A DNA stretch of 64,000 bases from Pseudoalteromonas carrageenovora IAM 12662 (GTDB taxonomy: Bacteria > Pseudomonadota > Gammaproteobacteria > Enterobacterales > Alteromonadaceae), in contig NZ_LT965928.1 of NCBI RefSeq assembly GCF_900239935.1, positions 606,945 to 670,944 of the forward strand. The letters are read 5' to 3'. The position numbers and the translations under genes are program-made. The notes beneath the pieces are model-generated. The model saw only the letters and a list, made by a program, of their open reading frames with translations, ran no database searches and was not told the origin of the DNA. Shown here in pieces: positions 47,446 through 56,063 of this stretch. The first letter of the stretch is position 1, and each line of letters starts with the position of its first letter.

Positions 47446-48345
47446 TTAAATAGGTATATCAAGAGGTGCTAAGTTTTCTAAGGCACGCTTTTTAATAATA
47501 ATATCTTTAATAAGAGGAGTAAGAACCAGCTCCATTGCTAAACCCATTTTACCACCGGGCACCACAAGTGTATTAATTCGCGACATGAAGCTGCCTTCAA
47601 TCATTTGTAAATAATACGGAAAATCAACATCATCAATTCCCCTAAAACGAATAACGACAAAGCTTTCATCGAGTGAAGGAATATCTTTTGCACTAAAAGG
47701 GTTTGATGTATCAACAGTTGGTACGCGCTGAAAGTTAATATGGGTACGTGAAAATTGCGGCGTAATATGGTTAATGTAGTCGTCCATACTGCGAACAATT
47801 GAATCCATTACTTTTTCACGAGAGTGGCCACGGTCTTGAGTATCGCGGATCAGCTTTTGGATCCATTCAAGGTTAATTATAGGTACCATGCCTATAAGTA
47901 AATCAACGTGCTTAGCTACATCATGATCTTGATCAACTACACCACCATGCAGACCTTCGTAAAACATTAAATCTGTACTCGATTCAAGATCTTGCCACGG
48001 TGTAAACGTACCCGGTAATTGGTTATAAGGTACTGCTTCGTCAAAAGTATGTAAGTAACGACGTAGCTTACCTTGGCCTGTTTCGCCGTATTGGTTAAAT
48101 AATGTTTCTAGCGCGCCAAAGTCGTTAGCTTCTCGGCCAAAGTAGCTAATATGCTTACTTTCTTGTTGGGCTTCGCGTATTTTTTTATCCATTTCAGGGC
48201 GAGTGTAACGGTGAAAGCTATCCCCTTCGACAAAAGCTGCATCTATATTTAGGCTACGAAAAATGTGTTTAATTGCATTGGTTGTAGTAGTAGTACCCGC
48301 ACCAGAAGAACCTGTAATAGCAATGATAGGATGTTTAGCTGACAT
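47446..48345 (-). CDS. prkB: Phosphoribulokinase-like protein PrkB
   Basis: P-loop kinase, 299 residues, of the proteobacterial phosphoribulokinase family. The ATP loop is AITGSSGAGTTTTTNAI. EGDSFHRYTRPEMD, FYEGLHGGVVDQDHDVAKHV and FPYYLQMIEGSFMSR are family pieces. No Rubisco gene is in the window, and relatives in heterotrophs (E. coli PrkB) have no settled role, so a Calvin cycle function should not be assumed. Confidence 0.9.
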   Translation of the reverse strand: MSAKHPIIAITGSSGAGTTTTTNAIKHIFRSLNIDAAFVEGDSFHRYTRPEMDKKIREAQQESKHISYFGREANDFGALETLFNQYGETGQGKLRRYLHTFDEAVPYNQLPGTFTPWQDLESSTDLMFYEGLHGGVVDQDHDVAKHVDLLIGMVPIINLEWIQKLIRDTQDRGHSREKVMDSIVRSMDDYINHITPQFSRTHINFQRVPTVDTSNPFSAKDIPSLDESFVVIRFRGIDDVDFPYYLQMIEGSFMSRINTLVVPGGKMGLAMELVLTPLIKDIIIKKRALENLAPLDIPI

Positions 48346-48462
48346 GTTTTTTTCTCTTTTTTAGGACCACGTTAGTTATAAAGAGTTTACTGGCTCTGCT
48401 CAAGTGACGCCACCAGCAAATAACGTTATCATGAGGTGCTTAAAATTAAAACGAGAGAAAGC

Positions 48463-49335
48463 ATGAAACTTATTAAACCATTGCTTGGACTATTTTCAAT
48501 AACGGCGCTTAGCCTAAGTATGGCGCAGGCTAGCATGCCTAAGAGCCAAATATTACTAGCAGATTTAAATACACCTTATGGGGTACAGGTTAAGGTAATA
48601 AGCGATAAAAAGAGCTATAACAACCAACCTTATTTAACTAATTCGGGTATTTACTTTACCCATGAAGTTATCTCTAATCAGCATAGCCAAACAGATATTG
48701 CGTATTACGACTTAGCTACAAAACAAGTTAGCAATCTTACAAACTCACCTGTAAGTGAATATTCCCCAACAGTTATGCCAAACGAAAAGAGTTTATCTGC
48801 CATTGTGGTTGAGTCTGACTCTAAGCAAAAACTATGGCAATACCCGTTAGATACACAGCAAAGCCCAAGTCGTATTTTTGATTGGATAGAGCCTGTAGGC
48901 TACCACGCTTGGGGTATTCAAAATGATTTAGTCATGTTTATATTAGGTGAACCGCATACACTGCAATACACCTCTGTAGAGGCTGCAAAAGGGCATATTG
49001 CGGCAAGTAATATTGGGCGGACGTTAATTTATAATCATTCAATGGCTAAATTTTTATTTAGTTACACTAAAAATGAACAGCATATTTTAGCGAGTTTTAA
49101 TGTACAAACTAAGCAAGTTGAAGACTTACTAAGGTTACCAGCTAATGTACAAGATTTTATTTTAAAAGATGATGCAACGATTGCTTACGCAATTAAAAAC
49201 CGCGTGTATCAACGTCAACTTACAGGTAAGAATGAGGTTTCTCAGTGGTTAGATTTAAGTACTTACTGCGATACTACAATCACTCGTATGAGCTATAACA
49301 GTGATAAGCTCGCTTTTGTGTGTGATGTAAAATAA
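48463..49335 (+). CDS. Secreted beta-propeller-like protein of unknown function
   Basis: A 290-residue protein with a signal peptide (LLGLFSITALSLSMAQASMP). Repeats of the kind IAYYDLATKQVSNLTNSPVS follow, with SEYSPTVMPNEKSLSAIVVE and later similar segments, resembling the TolB/PD40 type of beta-propeller. No catalytic motif is seen. I chose the ATG at 48463, with GAGAG upstream; an in-frame GTG nine codons earlier is less likely. It is divergent from prkB across about 117 bases. A periplasmic binding or scaffold role is a guess. Confidence 0.7.
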   Translation: MKLIKPLLGLFSITALSLSMAQASMPKSQILLADLNTPYGVQVKVISDKKSYNNQPYLTNSGIYFTHEVISNQHSQTDIAYYDLATKQVSNLTNSPVSEYSPTVMPNEKSLSAIVVESDSKQKLWQYPLDTQQSPSRIFDWIEPVGYHAWGIQNDLVMFILGEPHTLQYTSVEAAKGHIAASNIGRTLIYNHSMAKFLFSYTKNEQHILASFNVQTKQVEDLLRLPANVQDFILKDDATIAYAIKNRVYQRQLTGKNEVSQWLDLSTYCDTTITRMSYNSDKLAFVCDVK

Positions 49336-49399
49336 ATTCGGACTTTGCAGTGCGTATACGTTACTGTATTGCGCAACTTACTATTATAGGATTTACAAC

Positions 49400-49765
49400 G
49401 TGGCCTACAGCGCAGAAGAGCTTACAGAGCAACTCATTAAATTACAGTGCAGAAGTAATTTTAAAATTAAGAACATTGCAGAGTACATGTTAGTAAACTC
49501 TAAAGAAGCGTTTTACACTCACAGCGAAAGCGGTAAAGGTAAAATTGTAATTCGACCAGCATTCGAAGTGTTTAGTGATGACTTTAGTGATATAGACGGA
49601 GTTGTTCGCGCTCCCGGTTATTTTCACAGTAGTGAAATGACCCGTTTCCCAACGCGTATATTTAAAAGTGCTCAGCCAATTCATTGCGGCGTGGCGTTTA
49701 AAATAAACTCAGAGCAAGCTGCAAAAGACTTTATAGCTAAATTAACTATGATCATTGGTGGTTAA
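49400..49765 (+). CDS. Conserved-looking cytoplasmic protein of unknown function
   Basis: A 121-residue soluble protein with no signal peptide or membrane span, starting at GTG 49400 with TAGGATT upstream. I do not recognise a family. The sequence is well mixed (for example GKIVIRPAFEVFSDDFSDID and FHSSEMTRFPTRIFKSAQPI) and looks like a real folded protein. A terminator follows directly. It may share a transcript with the propeller gene 64 bases upstream. Confidence 0.7.
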   Translation: MAYSAEELTEQLIKLQCRSNFKIKNIAEYMLVNSKEAFYTHSESGKGKIVIRPAFEVFSDDFSDIDGVVRAPGYFHSSEMTRFPTRIFKSAQPIHCGVAFKINSEQAAKDFIAKLTMIIGG

Positions 49766-49807
49766 TAAAAGGCTTAGTTAAGCAAAAACTTGGTTAAGAT
49801 ACTTATT

Positions 49808-49841
49808 AAAAAGCCGCTGAATTTATATTCAGCGGCTTTTG
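49808..49841. terminator. Bidirectional terminator between the 121-residue protein and the M1 peptidase
   Basis: AAAAGCCGCTGAAT and ATTCAGCGGCTTTT around a five-base loop, with A and T runs on each side, between convergent genes. Confidence 0.9.
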
Positions 49842-49869
49842 TATTTTTATAATTTAATGAATCTAAGAA

Positions 49870-52443
49870 TTACTTACTTTTTAAGAAGCTATTAACCGAT
49901 TCAAGTTCACGTGTTTTAAGGGCGATACAATCATTTGTGCTTTCTTCAAGCTTACTTAATGTACGCGCATAACCAGCTACATCAGCTACTTTTTCGTTAA
50001 AAAATACTTTTGTTTTAGCTAGACTTTCTGCATTACAGCTTGCAGTTGTAAAGTACGGTAAGTTAGGAATAAAGAACGGTGGCAAGCTTGCAGTTACTTT
50101 ATCGTAATTGCTGTATACCCAATCTATAAATAGCGCTTGGCGTTCGTCTGTATAGCTTTGACCAGATAAAATAGTGCGCATATCAGAAGCCGTTACTTCA
50201 TCCGTTAGACTATAAGCCAATACTGCTTTTTGAAGCTTTGGTTCGCCAAAAAAGCTCATTGCAGCGAGCATATTAGTACGTACTTGCGGATCTTTAGTCG
50301 TTTTAAACGTCGTCATGAATTGATCAAGTAATGCTTCATCACCATGAAAAGCGGCAAGTGTTAAGTAGGTGCCTGCTAAATAAGGGTCTACTTTTTGCGG
50401 ATCTTTTAAGTAAGCTTGTGTTTGCTCTTTTGCTTTATTTATTACATTTTGATCTTCGCCATCAAAACCTAAACGAGACACAACCGCTGCTCTTAACTGT
50501 GAAATAGCACCGTCTTCACCGGCTTTCGCTTCTAGGCCATATTTTTTAGCCGCAGGCGTTACAGCACCACGAATAAATTCAGGCCATAGATCTTTATTGC
50601 TTTGATCTTTAAAGGTGCGCTGCTGTGATACTAAATAACCCAGTGCAGTATTAGCTACGCGAGGATGGCTATCACTTACAAATACTTCAAGCGTTTGCAT
50701 TAATTTTGCAGCAGATATAACACCCGCATCAAGTAATGCATCAGTAGCTGAAAGCAGTGCTAGGCGCTCGCGATCACTTAGTACGCTAGGGGCTTTTTTA
50801 ATGAGTGCGCTAAATTGTGCATCATCCATTACCCAACGGTAGTAGCCTAAAGCACCTTGGTCAGGATAAATCCACTCAGGTTCAAAATCTAGATCAAGAG
50901 TTTGGCTTTGTTTATTGAGTAAAATATTAGCCGTTTTTACTTTATCGCCCGCGCCATATTTTATAGCTACAGGTACATTCCATAGCTGTGCAGGGGCATC
51001 AACCCCAGCGTTTGCAAAACGGCTTTGCGAAATAGTAAGCTTCTTACCTTGCTGTTTAACATTTACTAGCGGAAAAGAGGATTGCTCAATAAACGATTTT
51101 AAAACACTTGCTACATCTTTATTTGACGCTTTACCTAACGCTTCCCATAAATCTGCAGCTTCAGCGTTTTTGTATGAAAATTCTTTTAAATAGCTCTGAA
51201 TACCTTTTTGAAATGCATCTTCGCCAATCCAGTTTTCAACCATTGCAAGTACTGAGCTACCTTTAGAGTATGCTAAGCCTAAGCCATCCATAATATCGGC
51301 TTCGGTTTTAATTGGCTTACGTATAGGTTTAGTACTTAGGCGAGCATCAAGTGCCATTACGTTGTTTTGTGGTAAATCAAGGTGTGATTCAAACTCAGGG
51401 TTAAGCTGCTTAGTAATTTTAGCCGCCATCCAGCTTGCAAATGCTTCGTTAAGCCATAAGTCGTTCCACCACTTCATGGTTACCAAGTTACCGTACCACT
51501 GGTGAGCAAGTTCGTGAGCAATAATAGACACGTTGCGCTGCTTTTTACTACGTGTTGCTGCTGCTAAATCAACAAGTAAAATATCTTCACGGTAAGTTAC
51601 CAGGCCTGAGTTTTCCATTGCGCCAAACGGGAACTCAGGAACAGCAACAGAGTCTAGCTTTTTGTAAACATAAGGAATACCAAAGTAGGCTTCGAGTGCG
51701 CCCAGTACTTTTGGCATATTTTCTTTAGCGTATTTGGCTAAGTGAATTTTACCTTGTGGCGTAATAACACGACCAGGAATAGGCATGCCTTCAATGTTTA
51801 ACTCTTCAAACGGGCCAACAGCCATCGCTACTAAATACGATGGAATTGGCGGTGTTTTATCAAAATAGTGGGTGGTCATATTGCCGTTAACCGTTGTTTT
51901 AAGCTCTGGCGTATTGGCATATACTTTTTGAGACGTAGGTGCGGTAATTGTTAGTTGAAATGGAATTTTATAATTTGGCTCATCAAAAACAGGAAATGCA
52001 CGGCGTGCATCACTCATTTCAAATTGAGTGAATAAATAAGGTGTGCCTTGGTCTAAAGTTTTATATAAGCCTACACTTTGGCGGTTATAAGGCGCAGAAA
52101 AGTCAACTTTAAGCGTGTATTTACCCGGCTGAATTTGCTCATTACAGCTAAATTTAACTTTACCGGTTTTAAGCATTTCATTGCTTAAATCACAGTTTTC
52201 TTCGCCAAGTAGTTGCGCCATTTTTACAGCGTAAGCTACGCCATTTAGCTCAATGTATTTTGTTGGTTTTAGTACTTCTAGGGCTATTTCAGTCATCCCT
52301 GTGAATGTATCTTGGCTTGGGTCGAGTGTTAACGACACCTGCTGTGAGCTTGGTTTTGCGAGTTTTTCAATAACGAATTCGTTAGCGTTTGCAGCATTCA
52401 TTGCTAAAGCAACGCTCACCGTTAAGAAGCTTTTAAAAAACAT
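49870..52443 (-). CDS. Secreted M1-family zinc aminopeptidase
   Basis: An 857-residue metallopeptidase. It has a signal peptide (MFFKSFLTVSVALAMNAANA) and an N-terminal beta domain. The substrate-binding motif is GAMEN in FPFGAMENSGLVTY, and the zinc motif HELAHQW is followed by the distal Glu in LNEAFASWMA. A long helical ERAP1-like C-terminal domain ends the protein. The signal peptide points to export, unlike cytoplasmic E. coli PepN. A TAGGGATTATT site precedes the ATG. Confidence 0.95.
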   Translation of the reverse strand: MFFKSFLTVSVALAMNAANANEFVIEKLAKPSSQQVSLTLDPSQDTFTGMTEIALEVLKPTKYIELNGVAYAVKMAQLLGEENCDLSNEMLKTGKVKFSCNEQIQPGKYTLKVDFSAPYNRQSVGLYKTLDQGTPYLFTQFEMSDARRAFPVFDEPNYKIPFQLTITAPTSQKVYANTPELKTTVNGNMTTHYFDKTPPIPSYLVAMAVGPFEELNIEGMPIPGRVITPQGKIHLAKYAKENMPKVLGALEAYFGIPYVYKKLDSVAVPEFPFGAMENSGLVTYREDILLVDLAAATRSKKQRNVSIIAHELAHQWYGNLVTMKWWNDLWLNEAFASWMAAKITKQLNPEFESHLDLPQNNVMALDARLSTKPIRKPIKTEADIMDGLGLAYSKGSSVLAMVENWIGEDAFQKGIQSYLKEFSYKNAEAADLWEALGKASNKDVASVLKSFIEQSSFPLVNVKQQGKKLTISQSRFANAGVDAPAQLWNVPVAIKYGAGDKVKTANILLNKQSQTLDLDFEPEWIYPDQGALGYYRWVMDDAQFSALIKKAPSVLSDRERLALLSATDALLDAGVISAAKLMQTLEVFVSDSHPRVANTALGYLVSQQRTFKDQSNKDLWPEFIRGAVTPAAKKYGLEAKAGEDGAISQLRAAVVSRLGFDGEDQNVINKAKEQTQAYLKDPQKVDPYLAGTYLTLAAFHGDEALLDQFMTTFKTTKDPQVRTNMLAAMSFFGEPKLQKAVLAYSLTDEVTASDMRTILSGQSYTDERQALFIDWVYSNYDKVTASLPPFFIPNLPYFTTASCNAESLAKTKVFFNEKVADVAGYARTLSKLEESTNDCIALKTRELESVNSFLKSK

Positions 52444-52602
52444 AATAATCCCTAGATTGTTGTTGTTAGAAACTACTCTAAATAGGCTTTTTTATGCGTT
52501 AATTATTTAGAGTGTGGATATCCTAACAGCTTTTTAGAATGGAGTAATTGATTATAGCTTGGATAGAATAGTCAAAAAGAGGCTAAAGAGTAACAAAGTT
52601 TG

Positions 52603-53283
52603 TCAGTGGCTTTCACGAAGGGTAAAACGTGTCCAATGCACGTGAGGGTTAATAATACGAATTTGCTGAATCACATTATTTAATAGTGAAATGTCGTCAA
52701 ATTTATCGTGCTGATATTCGTTAAAGCCCATTAAGTAATTAAAGGCATCTTTTGAGCTAGCTTGCAGCGCATAGATACGAATTTGTTGTTCAAAGTTAAG
52801 ACGAAGACTACTAACAGCTGTTTTCATTCCTAATTGATCTACATTAGGAATAGCGCATTTTTGCAAATACCCAGCGCGCTCTCCTTCACCTGAAAACCAT
52901 ATACGTACTTTTTCGCTATAGCGGCCTGTTTTGGCAGGTAAGTCGAACATTAAGCGAGTATGGTGATGGGCTTTTATAAATTCAATATAGTCATTAAAGC
53001 CTGCATCAACTAAGGCATGATGCACAGGTACTAAGCGTGGTTTTATTTTTCCGTGGGTATGAAAACTAAAGCATAAAATACCTTGCTCAAAAACAAGATC
53101 ATCAAGTGTTAAACAGCCTATTTCGTCACTATACGCACCGCTATAATAAGCGATTAAAGGCAGCCAAAAGTGCCAGTGTTTAGCTTGCTCACGTGCAACT
53201 TTAACATCACCATATATATATCCATTATAAAGTGTATGCAGTTCCATAGCTGAAAAAGGGCGACGACCAAGATGGGTTTTCAA
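52603..53283 (-). CDS. Degenerate tyrosine-recombinase-like protein
   Basis: A 226-residue protein that aligns by eye with the catalytic domain of phage-type integrases: WLPLIAYYSGAYSDEIGCLT resembles the box I region, and KPRLVPVHHALVDAGFNDYI the usual strand and VPLHPAL region. But the catalytic residues are largely missing. Box I Arg is Tyr (GAY for GAR), the HxxR box reads SSLRLN, and the nucleophile Tyr region reads EYQHDKFDD. The N-terminal core-binding domain is absent. The start is probably TTG at 53283 with AAGG upstream, since an in-frame stop lies just before; ATG at 53247 is the alternative. A TATAAAAT -10 lies about 30 bases upstream. No mobile-element context is seen. Confidence 0.7.
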   Translation of the reverse strand: MKTHLGRRPFSAMELHTLYNGYIYGDVKVAREQAKHWHFWLPLIAYYSGAYSDEIGCLTLDDLVFEQGILCFSFHTHGKIKPRLVPVHHALVDAGFNDYIEFIKAHHHTRLMFDLPAKTGRYSEKVRIWFSGEGERAGYLQKCAIPNVDQLGMKTAVSSLRLNFEQQIRIYALQASSKDAFNYLMGFNEYQHDKFDDISLLNNVIQQIRIINPHVHWTRFTLRESH

Positions 53284-53378
53284 CGTAATACCTTGAAAGT
53301 AATGACGTGTTCTATTTTATACTTAAACTATACAAAGATGCGAGTATCGATTCTAGAATTTATGTATTTAGCTGCAAA

Positions 53379-53416
53379 CAAAAACACCCTGCATAAAAAT
53401 AGGCAGGGTGTTTTTA
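53379..53416 (-). terminator. Terminator downstream of the DUF2750 gene
   Basis: AAAACACCCTGC and GCAGGGTGTTTT around a 10-base loop with flanking A and T runs. It ends the minus-strand DUF2750 transcript and separates it from the recombinase-like gene. The remaining intergenic sequence (53284-53378) holds that gene's presumed promoter. Confidence 0.85.
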
Positions 53417-53441
53417 TTCGCTATCAGTTTTATAGCGTAAT

Positions 53442-53792
53442 TTATTCGCTTAAAGCGCGTGCTAAACCTACGGGTTCTATTTCTACGCATACTTGGTCGT
53501 CATTCCAATTTAGACCAACTAAAGCGCTATCTTCGTTTAAATCTTCAACCCAATCATCTAAAAACTCATCAAGATTGATTTCGGCCGGGCTATATTCTGC
53601 CCATTCGTCTTTACACTGGGCTTTAGCTGCTTCTTCGCTTTCCCACAAAAGTAATACGTCAGTTTCTGCAAACTGATTTGACTCACATACAACAAAGCCG
53701 CCATCATCGCTGCTTAGTGCCCATACTTGCTCGCTTACACGTACTTTTTCTACAAAGCTAACTAGTTGTGATTCTATTTCGATATCGCTCAT
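53442..53792 (-). CDS. DUF2750-family protein
   Basis: A 116-residue, very acidic soluble protein. Features fitting DUF2750 are the VRVSEQVWALSSDDGGFVVC start region and LLLWESEEAAKAQCKDEWAE, followed by LDEFLDDWVEDLNED. The family has no known function. An AAAAAGGTAAACAC site precedes the ATG. It is separated from the GST gene by 17 bases, so the two may be cotranscribed. Confidence 0.85.
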   Translation of the reverse strand: MSDIEIESQLVSFVEKVRVSEQVWALSSDDGGFVVCESNQFAETDVLLLWESEEAAKAQCKDEWAEYSPAEINLDEFLDDWVEDLNEDSALVGLNWNDDQVCVEIEPVGLARALSE

Positions 53793-53809
53793 GTGTTTAC
53801 CTTTTTAAA

Positions 53810-54388
53810 TTAGAGACTAGGACTGGTATTTATTGCTGCTTGGCGCTTGCTATATTGCTCATAAAAAGCAACAAGCTCACTGTGCTGACTAAAGTCAGTC
53901 AGTTCGCGAAAGCAAATCCAATCAAGCAGGCAGTATAAACTGATGTTGAGGTATTCACAGCTTTTAAATTCATCATCAGCTAAATGCGTATTTAAATAGC
54001 TTAATGTTTCAGCAATGCGTTCGTTTTGCAGATTAAAAAATAATTTATCGCTTTGAGTATCAAATCCCGAGCGTTTACAAATTGCCATTTCAACGAGTGA
54101 GTCGTTACAGGCATTAATGATTGTAAGTAATTGCTCTTGCGGCCATGAAAGATCGGGTTGGGCTGTTTTTTTAAGAAGGTAGCGTAAAATTGTATTTGAA
54201 TCGCCTAACGTAAGATCGCCATCAACCAAAATAGGTACTTTGCGTGCAGGGTTATTACTAGCAAGCGTAGGTCGGCCTTCTTCAGAAAATATATTTAAAG
54301 TAACAAATTCTAAATTACAGTTGTTTTCAAGTGCCCATATTCTTATGCGGCGAGCATAAGGTGAGGCATCAGTACCAATAAGCTTCAT
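53810..54388 (-). CDS. Glutathione S-transferase-like protein
   Basis: A 192-residue two-domain GST. The thioredoxin-like N-terminal domain has MKLIGTDASPYARRIRIW (a Ser/Tyr in the active-site position) and ARKVPILVDGDLTLGDSNTI, where the cis-Pro and DS residues bind glutathione. An all-helical second domain follows. I chose the ATG at 54388, with a strong AGGAGT site; a longer frame to 54412 would run through the upstream hairpin. Substrate unknown. Confidence 0.9.
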   Translation of the reverse strand: MKLIGTDASPYARRIRIWALENNCNLEFVTLNIFSEEGRPTLASNNPARKVPILVDGDLTLGDSNTILRYLLKKTAQPDLSWPQEQLLTIINACNDSLVEMAICKRSGFDTQSDKLFFNLQNERIAETLSYLNTHLADDEFKSCEYLNISLYCLLDWICFRELTDFSQHSELVAFYEQYSKRQAAINTSPSL

Positions 54389-54399
54389 AATTACTCCTA

Positions 54400-54425
54400 A
54401 AAAAAGCCGCATAAGCGGCTTTTTG
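54400..54425 (-). terminator. Terminator of ppiC
   Basis: AAAAGCCGC-ATAA-GCGGCTTTT stem with flanking A and T runs, just after the ppiC stop on the minus strand and immediately before the GST gene's binding site. Confidence 0.8.
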
Positions 54426-54445
54426 TTTATTGCAATAACACAACG

Positions 54446-54727
54446 TTATTCTGAACGGCTTGTAACTTCAAGTAAATGATAGCCAAACTGTGTTTGTACA
54501 GGGCCTTGCACTTGATTGATAGGTGCAGAGAATACTACTTTATCAAACTCAGGTACCATCATGCCTGGGCCAAACTCACCAAGAGCACCACCATCTTGAC
54601 CCGAAGGACAGTTAGAATGTGCTTTTGCTAATTCAGCAAAATCTTCGCCTTGCTCAATTTGTGTTTTTAGATCTAAGCATTGTGCTTCGCTGTCTACAAG
54701 TATGTGTCGTGCGCTTGCTACTGTCAT
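54446..54727 (-). CDS. ppiC: Parvulin peptidyl-prolyl isomerase PpiC
   Basis: A 93-residue single-domain cytoplasmic parvulin, the same size as E. coli PpiC. It contains ASARHILVDSEAQC, DFAELAKAHSNCPSGQDGGA, LGEFGPGMMVPEFD and TQFGYHLLEV, the usual parvulin core with its active-site His and Cys region. A strong CAGGAGAT site precedes the ATG. Confidence 0.95.
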   Translation of the reverse strand: MTVASARHILVDSEAQCLDLKTQIEQGEDFAELAKAHSNCPSGQDGGALGEFGPGMMVPEFDKVVFSAPINQVQGPVQTQFGYHLLEVTSRSE

Positions 54728-54806
54728 TAAAATCTCCTGGATTTAAAGTGATGTTTTTTTAATCGAATGAAAACTAGTCTAGTCAGATTACACTAATTGT
54801 ACCAGT

Positions 54807-55373
54807 TTAGTTATTAGATAGTGCTTTTTCAATTGCGTTAACTAAGCGTGCTGACGATGGTTCAGCTTTAGAGTTAAAGCGAGTAATTGTTTTACGATCA
54901 GCAGACACCAAATATTTATAAAAATTCCAATTAGGTGAGCTTGTTTGCTTATTTAAATGTTTAAATATTGCATTAGCATTACTACCACGTACTTCGCTGG
55001 TGGCAAACATAGGAAACGTTACGCCATAATTTATAAAGCATACTTTTGCTGTTAATTTTTCGTCATTTTCTTCTTGAAAAAAATCATCAGACGGAAAACC
55101 AAGCACTACCAATCCCTTATCTTTATATTCTTTGTAAAGTGCCTCAAGCCCTCTAAATTGCGAGGTAAACCCACAATTACTGGCTGTGTTTACAATAAGC
55201 AAAGGCTTATTTTTAAACTGGCATAAGTTAATCGTTTCCTCAGAGCGCAGCTTTCGTATATTTACATTGGTAAAGTCTTGGCATGTTTGCTCGTTTTCAG
55301 CAGACGATGCGTATGCGTGCAATGGTATATTTATACATAACGCAGCTAACCCTAAAATAATTTTTTTTAGCAT
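54807..55373 (-). CDS. Exported glutathione peroxidase family protein (Cys type)
   Basis: A 188-residue thiol peroxidase of the glutathione peroxidase family. It has a signal peptide (LKKIILGLAALCINIPLHAY), then LLIVNTASNCGFTSQFRGLE with the peroxidatic Cys, VLGFPSDDF and WNFYKYLV (catalytic Trp-Asn). The usual QF/N residue in GFPCNQF is replaced by SDD, a visible variation at a normally conserved position. The ATG at 55373 has AGGTG upstream; a GTG three codons earlier is less likely. Confidence 0.9.
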   Translation of the reverse strand: MLKKIILGLAALCINIPLHAYASSAENEQTCQDFTNVNIRKLRSEETINLCQFKNKPLLIVNTASNCGFTSQFRGLEALYKEYKDKGLVVLGFPSDDFFQEENDEKLTAKVCFINYGVTFPMFATSEVRGSNANAIFKHLNKQTSSPNWNFYKYLVSADRKTITRFNSKAEPSSARLVNAIEKALSNN

Positions 55374-55454
55374 AACTTGCACCTACATTTACGATTGTTT
55401 GATAGGGGGAACATACGCTAATATGAACAAAATTGATCAACCCTTCAAGTAACT

Positions 55455-55940
55455 ATGACAACTCGCCTTGCAAATATTAATGATTTAAGTGAAATAGTCG
55501 CTATTTATAACGAGACAATTGCGTCTCGAATGGTCACCGCAGATACCGAAGAAGTAAGCGTTGAACAAAAACGTGAGTGGTTTAATAGCCATACTGCAAA
55601 TCGACCTATATATGTTTACTGCGAAGATGAAAAAGTACTTGCTTGGCTAAGTTATAAGTCGTTTTATGGGCGTCCCGCATACGACGGTACAGTAGAAGTA
55701 AGTATTTACATTACCAGCAAAGCACAAGGTAAAGGTTTAGGTAAAAAGTTAATGCAGTTTGCTCAAATTACAGCTAAGCAGTTGGATATTAAAGTATTAC
55801 TTGGGTTTATATTTAGCCATAATGTGCCAAGCATAAAGTTATTTAAGCATTTTGAGTTTGATGTATGGGGCGAATTACCCAATGTTGCCATTATGGATGG
55901 CACACCATATAGCCTTACTATTTTTGGAAAACACATTTAA
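55455..55940 (+). CDS. GNAT N-acetyltransferase, phosphinothricin/MnaT-like
   Basis: A 161-residue acetyltransferase. Acetyl-CoA binding motif A is VEVSIYITSKAQGKGLGKKL. IYNETIASRMVTADTEEVSV and WLSYKSFYGRPAYDGTVEVS place it with the Pat/MddA/YncA group, which acetylates methionine sulfoximine or phosphinothricin-like amines. The actual substrate cannot be told from sequence. It is divergent from the glutathione peroxidase gene. Confidence 0.9.
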   Translation: MTTRLANINDLSEIVAIYNETIASRMVTADTEEVSVEQKREWFNSHTANRPIYVYCEDEKVLAWLSYKSFYGRPAYDGTVEVSIYITSKAQGKGLGKKLMQFAQITAKQLDIKVLLGFIFSHNVPSIKLFKHFEFDVWGELPNVAIMDGTPYSLTIFGKHI

Positions 55941-56063
55941 TTAAAGGTGTTTCATATTCGGGTAATATTTTTTTACAAAATAAGTACAAGGACTTATGCC
56001 AATTAAATAAAAATAGACTACGCTATTAACATATTAAGTTTATTAATTTTTAAGTGTAGCTTG

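Noticed and set aside
52603..53283. Evidence of a prophage or integrated element around the recombinase-like gene
   Set aside because: No tRNA, flanking direct repeat, phage gene or change in composition was seen nearby, and the protein itself looks inactive.
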